Origin: DASXRA01 sp963737425
Lineage (GTDB): Bacteria; Actinomycetota; Actinomycetes; Mycobacteriales; Jatrophihabitantaceae
Direction: 5' to 3'
Length of the DNA: 64,000 nt
Assembly (NCBI GenBank): GCA_963737425.1
Contig: CAVTSX010000009.1
Location: 372,001 to 436,000, forward strand
Below are positions 52,353 to 60,832 of this stretch, in pieces. A model generated the notes under the pieces. The model searched no databases, had not been told where the DNA came from, and saw only the letters and a list, made by a program, of their open reading frames with translations. The translations under genes and the position numbers were made by a program. Positions within the stretch are counted from its first letter, which is position 1; every line of letters begins with the position of its first letter.

Positions 52353-52571
52353 TCACCGGACGCTGTAGTTCTGAAGTCTGGACTTGAATCGGTCGAGTCG
52401 TCCGCTGAGGCTATCGATGTTCCCGCTGAGGGTTTCGAGTTTGCCGCTGTATTCTTCCAGCCGCTTCGAGGCGTTCTGCGCCGCCGCAACGATTTGCCCA
52501 TATCGCTCACGTCCCGCTCGGGTGCCGAGGACGTATCCGACGCCGAAGACCGCCAGACTACGCAGTTTCAC
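52353..52571 (-). CDS. YtxH-like small membrane-associated protein
   Basis: 72 aa from GTG 52571, with GGAAGAG 6 nt upstream. It begins KLRSLAVFGVGYVLGTRAGRERYGQIVAAAQNASKRLEEY, a very common actinobacterial opening with a short membrane-inserting helix (FGVGYVLGTRAG) followed by a long amphipathic helix with heptads (LETLSGNIDSLSGRLDRFKSRL). Members are thought to associate with the membrane; no activity is known. Confidence 0.75.
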   Translation of the reverse strand: MKLRSLAVFGVGYVLGTRAGRERYGQIVAAAQNASKRLEEYSGKLETLSGNIDSLSGRLDRFKSRLQNYSVR

Positions 52572-52767
52572 GATTGACTCTTCCGTCGCATCGAGGACAC
52601 AGCGGCACTTGCGGCAGTCAACGTCATCAAGCCCGCAAGGGCGCCGGCACCCGCTTTCGCAGCCGGACTTTCGGCCGCATCCGCAGCCAACTTTCCAACG
52701 ACGTGCTGCCAATTCTTCTTTCGGCGGCGAAATACCTTCATTATTGATCAACTCCCATGATCAGTGG

Positions 52768-53691
52768 TCAGGTACGGGTTCTTGCTCGTGATGTTCTCTG
52801 GATAGAGCGGACGAGCTGATCTTTCGTCATCCGTGCCGCGCCGTGAATTTGTAACGGATGTGCGAGCTCGAGCAGTTCGGCCTTGGTGTGCTCGGTCAGC
52901 CGTTGGGGGACGTCGAATTCGCGTTCTGCCGCAACGGCGCGGGCTGTCTCGGTCGCCAGCACGTTCTCCGTGCTGCGGGCGTCATCCAAAGCTCGGTCAG
53001 CGGTACCGGCGTCGACCTGGGCTTGTTCCGCGACTGCGGTGGCCTGCCGATGCGCCTGGTCCGCCGCATCTTCGGCCGCCTTTGTCGCCTCGGCGGCCAG
53101 CGTTCGGGCCGCGGCCATCTGTTCGTGGGCCTGGGCGATCCGTTCATGGGCGCGCTTCGCCGCTTCCTCGGCGTCCTGACGCGACGTCTGCGTTCGCGCC
53201 TGTACCTCTGCCTTGATCGCCTCGAGCTGATCGGCGACATCTCGACCCGCCTGCTCGCGCGCCTGTTCGACCTGGTACTCCAGATTGCGGCGGGCTTCAT
53301 TCACTCGTCGATCGATCTCCTGTTTGCCCTCTTGGCTCGCCTCTCGCACGCGTTGCCGGCCCTGTTCGGCAATTGCCTTCGCAGCCTCAGCAAGATTGTC
53401 GGCGTTGCGCGCCTCCGCCAACGCATCCTGCTCGGCCCTCTTGGCCTTGGCCACGGCGGCCTCGGCCCGCTTCAGCCGCACCTCGACCGAATCGTGTGCA
53501 CCGGGCAGTGCGTCCGCCAGCACGGTCGATACCCGCCGGGCCGTATTCGTAGCGGCGTCGCTCGCCGAGCTTGCAGCAGAACCTGGCGGCCCGACGATCC
53601 TGGACAACACCCACGCGCTGTTGCGCGGCAAGTCTTTGATCCCGCTCGACGTCTGAGCGGAAAGCCAATGCAATGGACGTAATTTGGCCAT
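52768..53691 (-). CDS. Long coiled-coil protein with C-terminal SAP/Rho-N-like domain
   Basis: 307 aa from ATG 53691; GGAAGG 9 nt upstream decides against the ATG three codons earlier. Residues 1-65 are a linker-like head. Residues about 66-250 are one long Ala/Glu/Lys/Arg coiled coil (EVRLKRAEAAVAKAKRAEQD through ERIAQAHEQMAAARTLAAEA). The last ~40 residues (RLTEHTKAELLELAHPLQI, GAARMTKDQLVRSIQRT) form a SAP or Rho-N-like helix-extended-helix that can bind nucleic acid. A rod ending in a DNA/RNA-binding tip suggests a nucleoid or RNA-organising role; that is inference. It stands alone. Confidence 0.7.
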   Translation of the reverse strand: MAKLRPLHWLSAQTSSGIKDLPRNSAWVLSRIVGPPGSAASSASDAATNTARRVSTVLADALPGAHDSVEVRLKRAEAAVAKAKRAEQDALAEARNADNLAEAAKAIAEQGRQRVREASQEGKQEIDRRVNEARRNLEYQVEQAREQAGRDVADQLEAIKAEVQARTQTSRQDAEEAAKRAHERIAQAHEQMAAARTLAAEATKAAEDAADQAHRQATAVAEQAQVDAGTADRALDDARSTENVLATETARAVAAEREFDVPQRLTEHTKAELLELAHPLQIHGAARMTKDQLVRSIQRTSRARTRT

Positions 53692-54100
53692 AACTTGCAT
53701 CCTTCCGCGCTGGTTTATGGAAACCGCCTGGCCGCCGTCCGCCTTCAGTCCTGACGTCCTGCGGACACGCTCCGGGGATCGCTGTTTCGTATGGTTCCCC
53801 GCAACAAAGCCGCCGAAACAGCAGAGCAACCATTCGCGCCGGCCTGGGACTTGGGAAGACGCGCAGACCGTTAGATAACCGCACGAAAGTGAAATCACTC
53901 GGCGCATCCGGATAATGGCGATCGGCGGCGAATGCCAAAACTAACGAGGTCGCTGGGGGTGGTCAGGGAAGGCCACGCATGTCCGGCGCTTTGTGCGCAG
54001 CACCGCACTGATTCGCCGCATCGCGCCGCGGGTATCAACAGCCACGTCCGCGGACCGTCCGTGCCGGTACAAAATGGCGAAACGAGAAGTGAGGCGCCTG

Positions 54101-54994
54101 ATGGTCTATGTCGTCGCGTTATGCGCTGCAGCCGCACTTGGTCTCGGCTGGGTACTGCAGCAGCGCATCGCGGCCGGGGTGGATCTGTCGGAGATGCTGT
54201 CATTGCGGATGCTGCGCGATCTCATGCGTAACCGGGTGTGGTGGGTAGGTATCGCTGCGATGGCGATCGGGCAGACCCTCGCTGGGCTAGCCCTGCAACT
54301 GGGCCCGGTGACCGTCGTTGCCCCACTTCTGTCGGCCAACCTGCTGTTCGCGTTCGTCATAGAGGCGGTGGCGAATCACCGACGTCCGGGCATGCCTGAG
54401 GTGTTCGGGGCGATCCTGCTGTGTTGCGCGGTCGGGATCTTCCTCGCGGTGGCTGACCCGCGCACGTCGAACAGCTTCGCGCGATGGCCGACGACGGCCG
54501 TGGCCTGCGGGGTCCTCGCCACCGCCGTAACAGCGCTGGTCCTGCTCGGCAAACGGCACACGTTGGTGCCCGAGTCCATTCTGATAGCGACTGCTGCCGG
54601 CCTGTTGTACGGCATGCAGGACGCCAGTACCCGTGGCGCGTTCGTCTCGGTGTGCAACCGAGGATTTTCCGCGCTGGCACACACGCCGTGGCCCTACCTG
54701 CTGCTCGCCTCGGCGGTCGCCGGGGTGATCCTGTCGCAGAGCGCCTTCCGCGCTGCCCGGCTTGACTACTCGCTGCCGCCCATCACGGTCGCCGAACCGA
54801 TCGCCGGCGGCCTGCTCGGGATCGTCCTGCTCGGCGACACGTTGTCCGCAACCGGACCGGCCCGGGCGATCGAATGCCTGTGTGTGCTGGCGATGATCAC
54901 CAGCGTGGTGCTCATCGGCCGCTCTCCCGTGCTGGCACCCGTCGAGGACGAATCGACCGGTACGCCCTCGATCGCGCCACACCGCTCCACTTGA
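54101..54994 (+). CDS. DMT-superfamily (EamA/NIPA-like) transporter
   Basis: 297 aa from ATG 54101, with GAGG 6 nt upstream; ATG 54074 is an alternative. About nine membrane spans begin with VYVVALCAAAALGLGWVLQQRIA, the NIPA-like start. GQTLAGLALQLGPVTVVAPLLSANLLFAFVIEA and SLPPITVAEPIAGGLLGIVLLGD are the two EamA half-repeats with the conserved (A/P)xxxPxL(S/L)xxxLxxxxxxxxx pattern. Substrates of such carriers range from magnesium to metabolites. No linked gene identifies its substrate. Confidence 0.85.
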   Translation: MVYVVALCAAAALGLGWVLQQRIAAGVDLSEMLSLRMLRDLMRNRVWWVGIAAMAIGQTLAGLALQLGPVTVVAPLLSANLLFAFVIEAVANHRRPGMPEVFGAILLCCAVGIFLAVADPRTSNSFARWPTTAVACGVLATAVTALVLLGKRHTLVPESILIATAAGLLYGMQDASTRGAFVSVCNRGFSALAHTPWPYLLLASAVAGVILSQSAFRAARLDYSLPPITVAEPIAGGLLGIVLLGDTLSATGPARAIECLCVLAMITSVVLIGRSPVLAPVEDESTGTPSIAPHRST

Positions 54995-55610
54995 CATTTG
55001 GTCCGCTGATTCGCGTACATCGCGGAATTCATCGATTGCGCCATTTCAACCGAAGCAAGAACTCAGCTACAAATCGTTATGCCAGCCGCTTTCGCCGGAG
55101 CGTCAAGCCGAGGTAGAGGTCGGGATCCTAATTCGAATAGAATTGATCTTCTCGATGATTCTTGATGGCCGAGACGTGTGACGGATCGAAGATCTGGGTA
55201 TGACGTTTGCGGGTTGGGCAAAGTATCTCGCCCGAGGCGAAACCAGCGCCAGCCTTTCCAACGCGGGGGTACCACTTATGATCAACATTCGATAAGCCCT
55301 GAACTGATCCGTTGCCACGGGAAGTGTGCCCAGCGCGACTTCCGCACAGATCACACGTGCCTAAGCCTGACCATCGTCTATCGGCCAGCTTGGTCGAGAG
55401 ATCAATGCGTCAATCGCTGAATCGACCTTGGCAATACCTGGGACGCGCGAGGTAGCCGAACCTATCGTCGTGGATTTCTCGTCCGCTACTAGGTCGCTCA
55501 AGGTCGTCCGGAAGACGCCGCGAGCGGCGAGCGGCAGATCAGAGACGTACAAGTGCAGGCCGGGGCGCGGTATCTCCGTTCGTCAGCACGAACACAGAAA
55601 GGAATTCGTC
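54995..55610. other. AT-richer intergenic region before the small-protein operon
   Basis: About 600 nt of lower GC content than the neighbours, with no gene supported on either strand. It presumably carries the promoter of the operon starting at 55611. No canonical SigB-type GTTT/GGGTAT pair was found by eye. Confidence 0.4.
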
Positions 55611-55802
55611 ATGAACATCGACAAGGACCAGATCGTCCAGTTCCTCAAGGACAAGGGGCGGGCCCAGCAAGCCGACGAAGCCGCACGGGAGCTTCCGGAC
55701 CAGGTCGACAGCGAAGAGCATTTCGACCTCCTGACGAGTCACGGCATTGACTTGGACGAGCTCAAAGAAAAGTTCGGCGACGGCTTGGGCAATTACCTCT
55801 GA
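55611..55802 (+). CDS. Small acidic protein, first gene of stress-type operon
   Basis: 63 aa from ATG 55611, with AAAGGAA 7 nt upstream. An all-helical acidic sequence: MNIDKDQIVQFLKDKGRAQQ, ADEAARELPDQVDSEEHFDL and LLTSHGIDLDELKEKFGDGL. It has no cysteines or membrane span and resembles small actinobacterial proteins that accompany GlsB and DUF3618 genes. A longer frame to 55428 lacks a ribosome binding site. It is followed by six more small genes on the same strand. Confidence 0.75.
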   Translation: MNIDKDQIVQFLKDKGRAQQADEAARELPDQVDSEEHFDLLTSHGIDLDELKEKFGDGLGNYL

Positions 55803-55868
55803 CCGCTCACCCGAGCCACAAACGCCAACACCTGGCGCAGCAACTGATACTGAAAGAGAGACACAGAC

Positions 55869-56513
55869 ATGACGCAACCGACCGCAAGAACAGAAGAGTC
55901 GGCCGGGCCGGTCGACGCGGCACTGCAGCAGGCCTCGAATGTGAGCCAGCACGCTGGGGAGAAGGGATCCCAGCTCGCGGGCACGGCCGCTGACCAGGCC
56001 AAGCAGGTCACCGGCGAGGCTGGACGGCAAGCGCGCGACCTGATCGCAGAAGCGCGGGGCCAGCTCGGTAGCCAGGCCTCGGCTCAACAACAGAAAGTCG
56101 CCGACGGGCTGCGGTCCTTGGTGAACGAGCTGACCTCGATGGCCAAGAACAGCGGACAGTCCGGACCAGCCACCGAGCTGGCCCACCAGGCTGCCGAGCG
56201 AGCGCGCCACGCGGCGTCCTGGCTCGACAAGCGCGAGCCCGGCGACCTGGTCGGCGAGGTTCGGCGACTGGGCCGCCAGCACCCGGGCACCTTCCTACTC
56301 GGCGCGGCTTTGGCCGGGGTGCTCGTCGGCCGACTGACCAGAGGAGCGGTCGAGGCAGCATCGAGCACCTCGTGGGACAGCGAGGGCGCCAGTAGCCAGA
56401 TCACAGCTCCACAGGCGGCTGTGCCGGGCTACGAGCGAGTTCCTTCGCCGCCACCACCCCCGTTCAGCGCTCCCGGTCTCGGCGTGGGCCCAGAGCCTCG
56501 AGGGCCGGTGTAA
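55869..56513 (+). CDS. Apolipoprotein/LEA-like helical protein with one membrane span
   Basis: 214 aa. Residues 1-60 are repeats of amphipathic helix typical of LEA or apolipoprotein-like segments (QQASNVSQHAGEKGSQLAGT, AADQAKQVTGEAGRQARDLI). A middle helical part ends in LDKREPGDLVGEVRRLGRQH, followed by one membrane span (PGTFLLGAALAGVLVGRL, about residues 138-156) and a Pro-rich tail. The LVGEVRRxGRQxPGxFLxGA element is conserved next to holin-X genes in actinobacteria. It likely coats or stabilises the membrane. Confidence 0.8.
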   Translation: MTQPTARTEESAGPVDAALQQASNVSQHAGEKGSQLAGTAADQAKQVTGEAGRQARDLIAEARGQLGSQASAQQQKVADGLRSLVNELTSMAKNSGQSGPATELAHQAAERARHAASWLDKREPGDLVGEVRRLGRQHPGTFLLGAALAGVLVGRLTRGAVEAASSTSWDSEGASSQITAPQAAVPGYERVPSPPPPPFSAPGLGVGPEPRGPV

Positions 56514-56518
56514 CCGTC

Positions 56519-56983
56519 ATGACGAGCGGGGGTACGACCGCCATGCCGCCGGGCCAAGGCACCCTGGCACCGTCGGCGACGAACGTAGGAGAACACGTAG
56601 GAGCAGACGGCTCCGCGGCATCGCTCGGGGAGTTGGTGGGTGCGATCAGCCGCGACCTGTCCACGTTGATGCGGCAGGAAATCGAACTGGCCAAGGCCGA
56701 ACTCAAACAGGAAGCCGCCAAGACCGGTAAGGGCGCGGGCATGCTCGCCGGGTCGGGCTTCGCCGGGTACATGGTGCTGCTGTTCGCCTCGACCGCGGCC
56801 TGGTGGGGCTTGTCGAATGTGATGGATCAAGGCTGGGCCGCGCTGATCGTCACGGCCGTATGGGCGCTCGTCGGCGGCGTGCTGTTCGTCACCGGCCGCA
56901 GGCAGCTGCGGGCTGTGCATCCCAAACCCGAACGCACCGTCGACACCTTGCAGCAGGTACCAGACGCCCTCAAGGGCCGGTGA
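56519..56983 (+). CDS. Phage holin-like superfamily III (holin-X) membrane protein
   Basis: 154 aa, starting 6 nt after the previous stop. The family pattern is ASLGELVGAISRDLSTLMRQEIELAKAELKQEAAKTGKGAGMLAGSGFAGYMVLLFASTAAWWGLS (amphipathic helix, then span 1) and AALIVTAVWALVGGVLFVTG (span 2). The name reflects hydropathy only; chromosomal actinobacterial members are not phage genes and their role is unknown. Its place between helical and DUF3618 genes is a conserved arrangement. Confidence 0.85.
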   Translation: MTSGGTTAMPPGQGTLAPSATNVGEHVGADGSAASLGELVGAISRDLSTLMRQEIELAKAELKQEAAKTGKGAGMLAGSGFAGYMVLLFASTAAWWGLSNVMDQGWAALIVTAVWALVGGVLFVTGRRQLRAVHPKPERTVDTLQQVPDALKGR

Positions 56984-56993
56984 GGAGACCAGC

Positions 56994-57674
56994 ATGACCC
57001 AGAGCAATCCCAAGCAGATTCAGGACGAGATCGACAGGACTCGTGGTGACCTGAGCAGCAATGTCAACGCGCTCGCCGACAAGGTCAGCCCGAATCGCGT
57101 CGTGGGGCGCCGCGTCCGGCGGACCCGAGCGGCGGTCACCAGCGTGAAAGAGCGAGTCATGGGGGCAAGCGCGCCGGCAACCGACACGGTGCGGTCGACA
57201 GCGTCAACTACCGGTGACGCCCTGTCTTCGGCGGCGTCAACCGCTGGGGATGCAGTGTCCTCGGCAGCGTCTGCCGTCGCCGATGCCGCGAAGGCCGCGC
57301 CCATGGCAGCAACCCAGCAGGCGCAAGGCAATCCGATTGCGGCCGGCCTGATCGCGTTCGGCGTCGGCTGGCTCGCCTCGTCCTTGATGCCCGCGACCAG
57401 CAAGGAGCAGCAGCTTGCCGAACAGGTCAAGGACAAGGTCACCGACGCGGCGCAGCCGCTCGTCGAACAGACGCAGCGATCCGCCAAGCAGGTGGCCGAC
57501 AATCTGCAGCAACCAGCCCACGACGCGCTCGACACGGTTCGCTCCACTGCCCAGGACGCGGCCAGCACCGTGACCAACGAGGCGAAGGACGCCGCGGCAG
57601 ACGTCACAGGACACGCGAAGTCCGCAACCCGCGACGTCACCGATCAAGCGCGGCCATCAACCTCATACCAATAA
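56994..57674 (+). CDS. DUF3618 family membrane protein with LEA-like repeats
   Basis: 226 aa. The DUF3618 start (QIQDEIDRTRGDLSSNVNALADKVSPNRVVGRRV) is followed by a Ser/Ala stretch, one membrane span (NPIAAGLIAFGVGWLASSLM, about residues 114-133) and a long C-terminal amphipathic region with repeats (AAQPLVEQTQRSAKQVADNL, VRSTAQDAASTVTNEAKDAA). It probably covers the membrane from inside under stress; that is inference. It starts 10 nt after the holin-X stop. Confidence 0.88.
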   Translation: MTQSNPKQIQDEIDRTRGDLSSNVNALADKVSPNRVVGRRVRRTRAAVTSVKERVMGASAPATDTVRSTASTTGDALSSAASTAGDAVSSAASAVADAAKAAPMAATQQAQGNPIAAGLIAFGVGWLASSLMPATSKEQQLAEQVKDKVTDAAQPLVEQTQRSAKQVADNLQQPAHDALDTVRSTAQDAASTVTNEAKDAAADVTGHAKSATRDVTDQARPSTSYQ

Positions 57675-57684
57675 GGAGTGCACC

Positions 57685-57963
57685 ATGATCGGATTGATCG
57701 TCAGTCTCATCGTCATCGGACTCATCGCCGGCGCGCTGGCCCGACTTCTCGTGCCCGGTAGACAGGACATCTCGATACCGATGACCATCCTGATCGGCAT
57801 CATCGGCTCGTTCATCGGCGGATTCCTCGGCTACCTGATCTTCCACCGCGACAAGCAGGACGGCTTCTTCCAGCCCTCAGGGATCATCGGCTCCGTCATC
57901 GGAGCCGTGATCGTGCTGCTCGTCTGGATGCGCGTAGGTCGCCGAAGCAGCATCCGTAGCTGA
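57685..57963 (+). CDS. GlsB/YeaQ/YmgE-family stress membrane protein
   Basis: 92 aa, four hydrophobic segments: MIGLIVSLIVIGLIAGALARLL, PMTILIGIIGSFIGGFLGYL and GIIGSVIGAVIVLLVWMRVG. The LIxGxLARLLxPGRQ and GIIGSFIGGFLG signatures define the GlsB family, linked to acid, alkaline and envelope stress. It follows the DUF3618 gene by 10 nt. A paralogue with over half identical residues by eye lies at 61416-61694. Confidence 0.92.
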   Translation: MIGLIVSLIVIGLIAGALARLLVPGRQDISIPMTILIGIIGSFIGGFLGYLIFHRDKQDGFFQPSGIIGSVIGAVIVLLVWMRVGRRSSIRS

Positions 57964-58063
57964 TTCGATCACCACGAAAGTGCGCGACGCGCTATGACCC
58001 CGCTCGTTCCGACCTCATTGCCGCGCAGCTCGCGCGGCACCGACCCAGATAAGGACACCCACC

Positions 58064-58450
58064 ATGGCTTCCACGAAACGCTCAACCCGCACCCCGGCGC
58101 GCGCCGCCGCCCGTCCCTCCAGAGCAGCGTCGAAGACCGGCACGCCCCGCAAGACGAGCGGCAAGACCGGCACGCCCCGCCCCGGCAAGACCACGACGAA
58201 GCCGGCCGGCGGCAGCACGCCGAAACCGCTGGTCCGCGCTCAGCAGGCGCTCGACCACGCCGCCCGGACCGAGAAGCAGCTCAGATCCACACTGAAGAAG
58301 CACACCAAGACCATCAACACCGCCAAGGACGACCTCGACGCCCACACGGCTGACCTCAAGAACCTCAAGTCGCAGCTAAAGACCGCGAAAAAAGCCCGTA
58401 AACAGACCGCGAAGAAGCTCCGCACCGCCGCCACGGCCACGGCCACGTAA
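58064..58450 (+). CDS. Lys/Thr-rich histone H1-like protein
   Basis: 128 aa from ATG 58064. Residues 1-60 are a basic, disordered Ala/Pro/Lys/Thr tail with TGTPRKTSGK and TGTPRPGKTT repeats. Residues 61-125 form one long basic coiled coil (ALDHAARTEKQLRSTLKKHT, AKDDLDAHTADLKNLKSQLK). The low-complexity cation tail resembles actinobacterial H1-like or HU-tail proteins that bind DNA non-specifically, but no DNA-binding fold is present. Other possibilities are RNA or polyphosphate binding. It lies in the small-protein operon. Confidence 0.7.
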   Translation: MASTKRSTRTPARAAARPSRAASKTGTPRKTSGKTGTPRPGKTTTKPAGGSTPKPLVRAQQALDHAARTEKQLRSTLKKHTKTINTAKDDLDAHTADLKNLKSQLKTAKKARKQTAKKLRTAATATAT

Positions 58451-58549
58451 TACGCCCCGACACATCAGCCCCACGGCCGACCGAACCACCTGACCTACCC
58501 ACCATCCACCGGCACACCGTCGCACTCCCCGAAAGGAAACCGACCTCTG

Positions 58550-58744
58550 ATGTGGATACTCCTCTCCACCCGACTACGAACCTGGCTGCTGATCGCCGTC
58601 GCGCTCCCGCTCGCCAGAACCCTCGTCCACCGCGCCGCCGCCAGCACACAACGCCGCCGCCCCGGCACCGCCCTCACCACCTGGCTACACCGGGCGGACG
58701 CCACACTCACCGCGGCCAGCCGGCGCCCCGCCCGCTCTCGCTGA
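58550..58744 (+). CDS. Small basic single-span protein, last gene of operon
   Basis: 64 aa from ATG 58550 with AAAGGAAA about 10 nt upstream. One hydrophobic segment (TWLLIAVALPLARTLVHRAA, about residues 11-30) precedes a basic tail (STQRRRPGTALTTWLHRADA). Similar small proteins close comparable operons in other actinobacteria. No function known. Confidence 0.6.
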   Translation: MWILLSTRLRTWLLIAVALPLARTLVHRAAASTQRRRPGTALTTWLHRADATLTAASRRPARSR

Positions 58745-58995
58745 CGGCAACGCCCTGCCGGAAACCGAGAATCGATTGCCCTCTACCGACCGGTCAACCC
58801 ACGACACCGCGACCCCACGAACAGACCCAGCACCCCGACACGGACCCAGCAAAGGCCCCGGTCACCGTAAGTGGTGCGGCCGTGTCGCGGGAGCTCGGCG
58901 AGTCGGTCAGCTCTGTGTCGGTTCCTGAAGGGCGAATCGTCGGGTGCGTGCGCCCTGGTCAACGTTCCCGGGGGCGCACGCACTTCGAGTGTGCG

Positions 58996-59532
58996 TCAGC
59001 ACAGACCGCCCGACCAGGTCACCGCCACCGGCGAGCCGACGTCGCTGGGACTGGAACCACTGGTGACGATGTCGAGCTTTGCACCGCTGGCGATCTGGGT
59101 GGCCGTGAGCGTGAACCGCAGTCCTCCGTCGAGCTTGGCCAGTGCGATGGCGCATCCGCCGCGGTCGATGCCCGACGCCGACCGCGTCTGACCGTCGGCC
59201 TGTGAGAAGCCCCGGACGTAAGTGATGTCGGCGTGGACGCCCTTCGCGGCGAGAGCCCGTTCGAGTCCGCTGGCGTCGGAGAGGTCATAGACCGTGACGA
59301 CAACGTCACCGCCGGGCTGCGACTCGACAGCGTATGCCGCGCCCGGACCGGCGACACCGATGCCGAGGCTGATGGCGACGGCGGCTGCTGCGGTGGCCAG
59401 TCCACCCCCGGCGAGCCCGACGGTCCATCGCCGGCGGGGAGTGGTCCGGACCGCGGTCCGGGCCGAGGTTCGGGCGGCCACGTGCTGCCGCAGCTCTGTG
59501 AGTAGGGACTGCTCGAAGGTGTCGAGACTCAT
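58996..59532 (-). CDS. Anti-sigma-type single-span protein paired with ECF sigma factor
   Basis: 178 aa from ATG 59532, which overlaps the stop of the sigma gene (ATGA). The N-terminus (MSLDTFEQSLLTELRQHVAA) is cytoplasmic; one membrane span at about residues 37-58 (GLAGGGLATAAAAVAISLGIG) leads to an outer domain with strands (GGDVVVTVYDLSDASGLERA, HADITYVRG) and late Cys residues. The translational coupling and topology are those of an anti-sigma factor, but no ZAS motif is present, so another mechanism or a non-inhibitory partner role is possible. Confidence 0.7.
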   Translation of the reverse strand: MSLDTFEQSLLTELRQHVAARTSARTAVRTTPRRRWTVGLAGGGLATAAAAVAISLGIGVAGPGAAYAVESQPGGDVVVTVYDLSDASGLERALAAKGVHADITYVRGFSQADGQTRSASGIDRGGCAIALAKLDGGLRFTLTATQIASGAKLDIVTSGSSPSDVGSPVAVTWSGGLC

Positions 59533-60104
59533 GAGATGACCTCCTGGACGAACGGTTGGAGTTGGGACTGAATCCGGGCGCGGCTGCGGTGCAGCCGGAC
59601 CCGCGCGGTGCCTGGCTTCACCCCCAGCACAGCTGCGGCTTCAGTGATCGAGAGCCCGTCGAGTGCGACCAACTCCATGAGGGCGCGATCGCGGCGCGGC
59701 AGCGACGCGAGAGCGTCGTAGAGCGTGCGCGCCCCGCGTTCGGCATCGATCCGTTCCTCGATCCGGGCGAGCGAGTCCGCGTCGAGCAGACGACGACCCG
59801 AGATCCGACTCACGACAGCACGGTCGCGTGACTGGCGTCGAAACTCGGTTGCCACCACATGGCGCGCCACGCCGATGAGCCAAGCCGCTGGAACGCCCCG
59901 ATCGGGACGATACGACGACGCTGAGTCGACGGCCGCGAGAAAGATCTCGGCGGTCAGGTCGGCCGCGAGATGCGGATCGGCGACCCTTCGGGCGACGAAG
60001 CGTCGCACCGTCTCGAGGTTCTCGCGGTAGAAGACCTCGAAGGCGTCGGCGTCCGTTGCTATCGACCCGACGTCGGGACGTTCCGGAGTGTTCACGTCTC
60101 TCAT
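59529..60104 (-). CDS. ECF-family RNA polymerase sigma factor
   Basis: 191 aa. Region 2: DADAFEVFYRENLETVRRFVARRVADPHLAADLTAEIFLAAVDS, then RPDRGVPAAWLIGVARHVVATEF (region 2.4 and linker). Region 4: LYDALASLPRRDRALMELVALDGLSITEAAAVLGVKPGTARVRLHRSRARI. It directs RNA polymerase to a stress regulon, probably including its own operon. The downstream membrane partner at 58996 overlaps by 4 nt. Confidence 0.93.
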   Translation of the reverse strand: MRDVNTPERPDVGSIATDADAFEVFYRENLETVRRFVARRVADPHLAADLTAEIFLAAVDSASSYRPDRGVPAAWLIGVARHVVATEFRRQSRDRAVVSRISGRRLLDADSLARIEERIDAERGARTLYDALASLPRRDRALMELVALDGLSITEAAAVLGVKPGTARVRLHRSRARIQSQLQPFVQEVIS

Positions 60105-60394
60105 TGGTCGCTCGGGTGCTCGACGTTACATCGGCGGCTCGCAGCGAGGCATCATCCGCGATTCGTGACACCGCTGCTCCGGCATGCGCCCGGCGACTCA
60201 CTGACACGATCACCCCTATGGGAGTCGAGGCAGCAGAGCCGAAGGAAGCTGATCAACACGGCGACCCAGGATGTGACTGATCTGGTCCGGCGAGTTGCCG
60301 CCCGCACATAACGCCGGCCGGAAGGCATCCAGTTCGCCACTGAACGGCGCGGCACAGCCGGCGTTATCGAGCACGCTGGGGTGCTCGCGGGTGC
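60105..60394. other. Intergenic region before the DUF6036 fragment
   Basis: Presumed promoter of the sigma operon on the minus strand; no gene is supported. Confidence 0.35.
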
Positions 60395-60610
60395 GCGGGC
60401 TTCACCGGCTGGTGTCTGGACAAGGAAGACTGCTGCACCGCCAAGCTGTGCGCCTTGCGCGAGAAGGACCGCAACTTCGTCGCTGCGCTCCTGGACGCCG
60501 GGCTCGTCCGCCGGGAAGTCATCGCGACACGGCTTGGCACCGTGCCCAGCGAACACCTGCCCGCGACCGAGCGGGCCCTGGCATGTTTGGCGTCCAGACC
60601 CGCACCGTGA
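60395..60610 (+). pseudogene. C-terminal fragment of a DUF6036-type nucleotidyltransferase
   Basis: The frame reads GFTGWCLDKEDCCTAKLCALREKDRNFVAALLDAGLVRREVI, then RALACLASRPAP-stop at 60608-60610. This matches the end of small DUF6036 nucleotidyltransferases (CLxxxDLAVAKLxAxREKDxxFVxALxxAGLV), which often belong to two-gene toxin-antitoxin-like loci. The N-terminal GSxxxDxxD catalytic part is not found upstream. Confidence 0.55.
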
Positions 60611-60832
60611 GCACCGGATCAGCCATCAGGCCCAGCCCGGTGAATCCGTCCCGCTCGGCGCCGAGAACCGCGCGGGATCCGTCGTTAGGTGCGGCGGCAG
60701 GGCACAGGTCAGCAGCGCAGATGCTTGATATCGGGCAGGCGGACCTTCGTCGTGCCGGCGTAGATGCTTGGGGTGTTCGAGAGACCAGATCACGGTTGTA
60801 GCGACCGCGCGAACGGCAAGCCGCGCGTCTGT

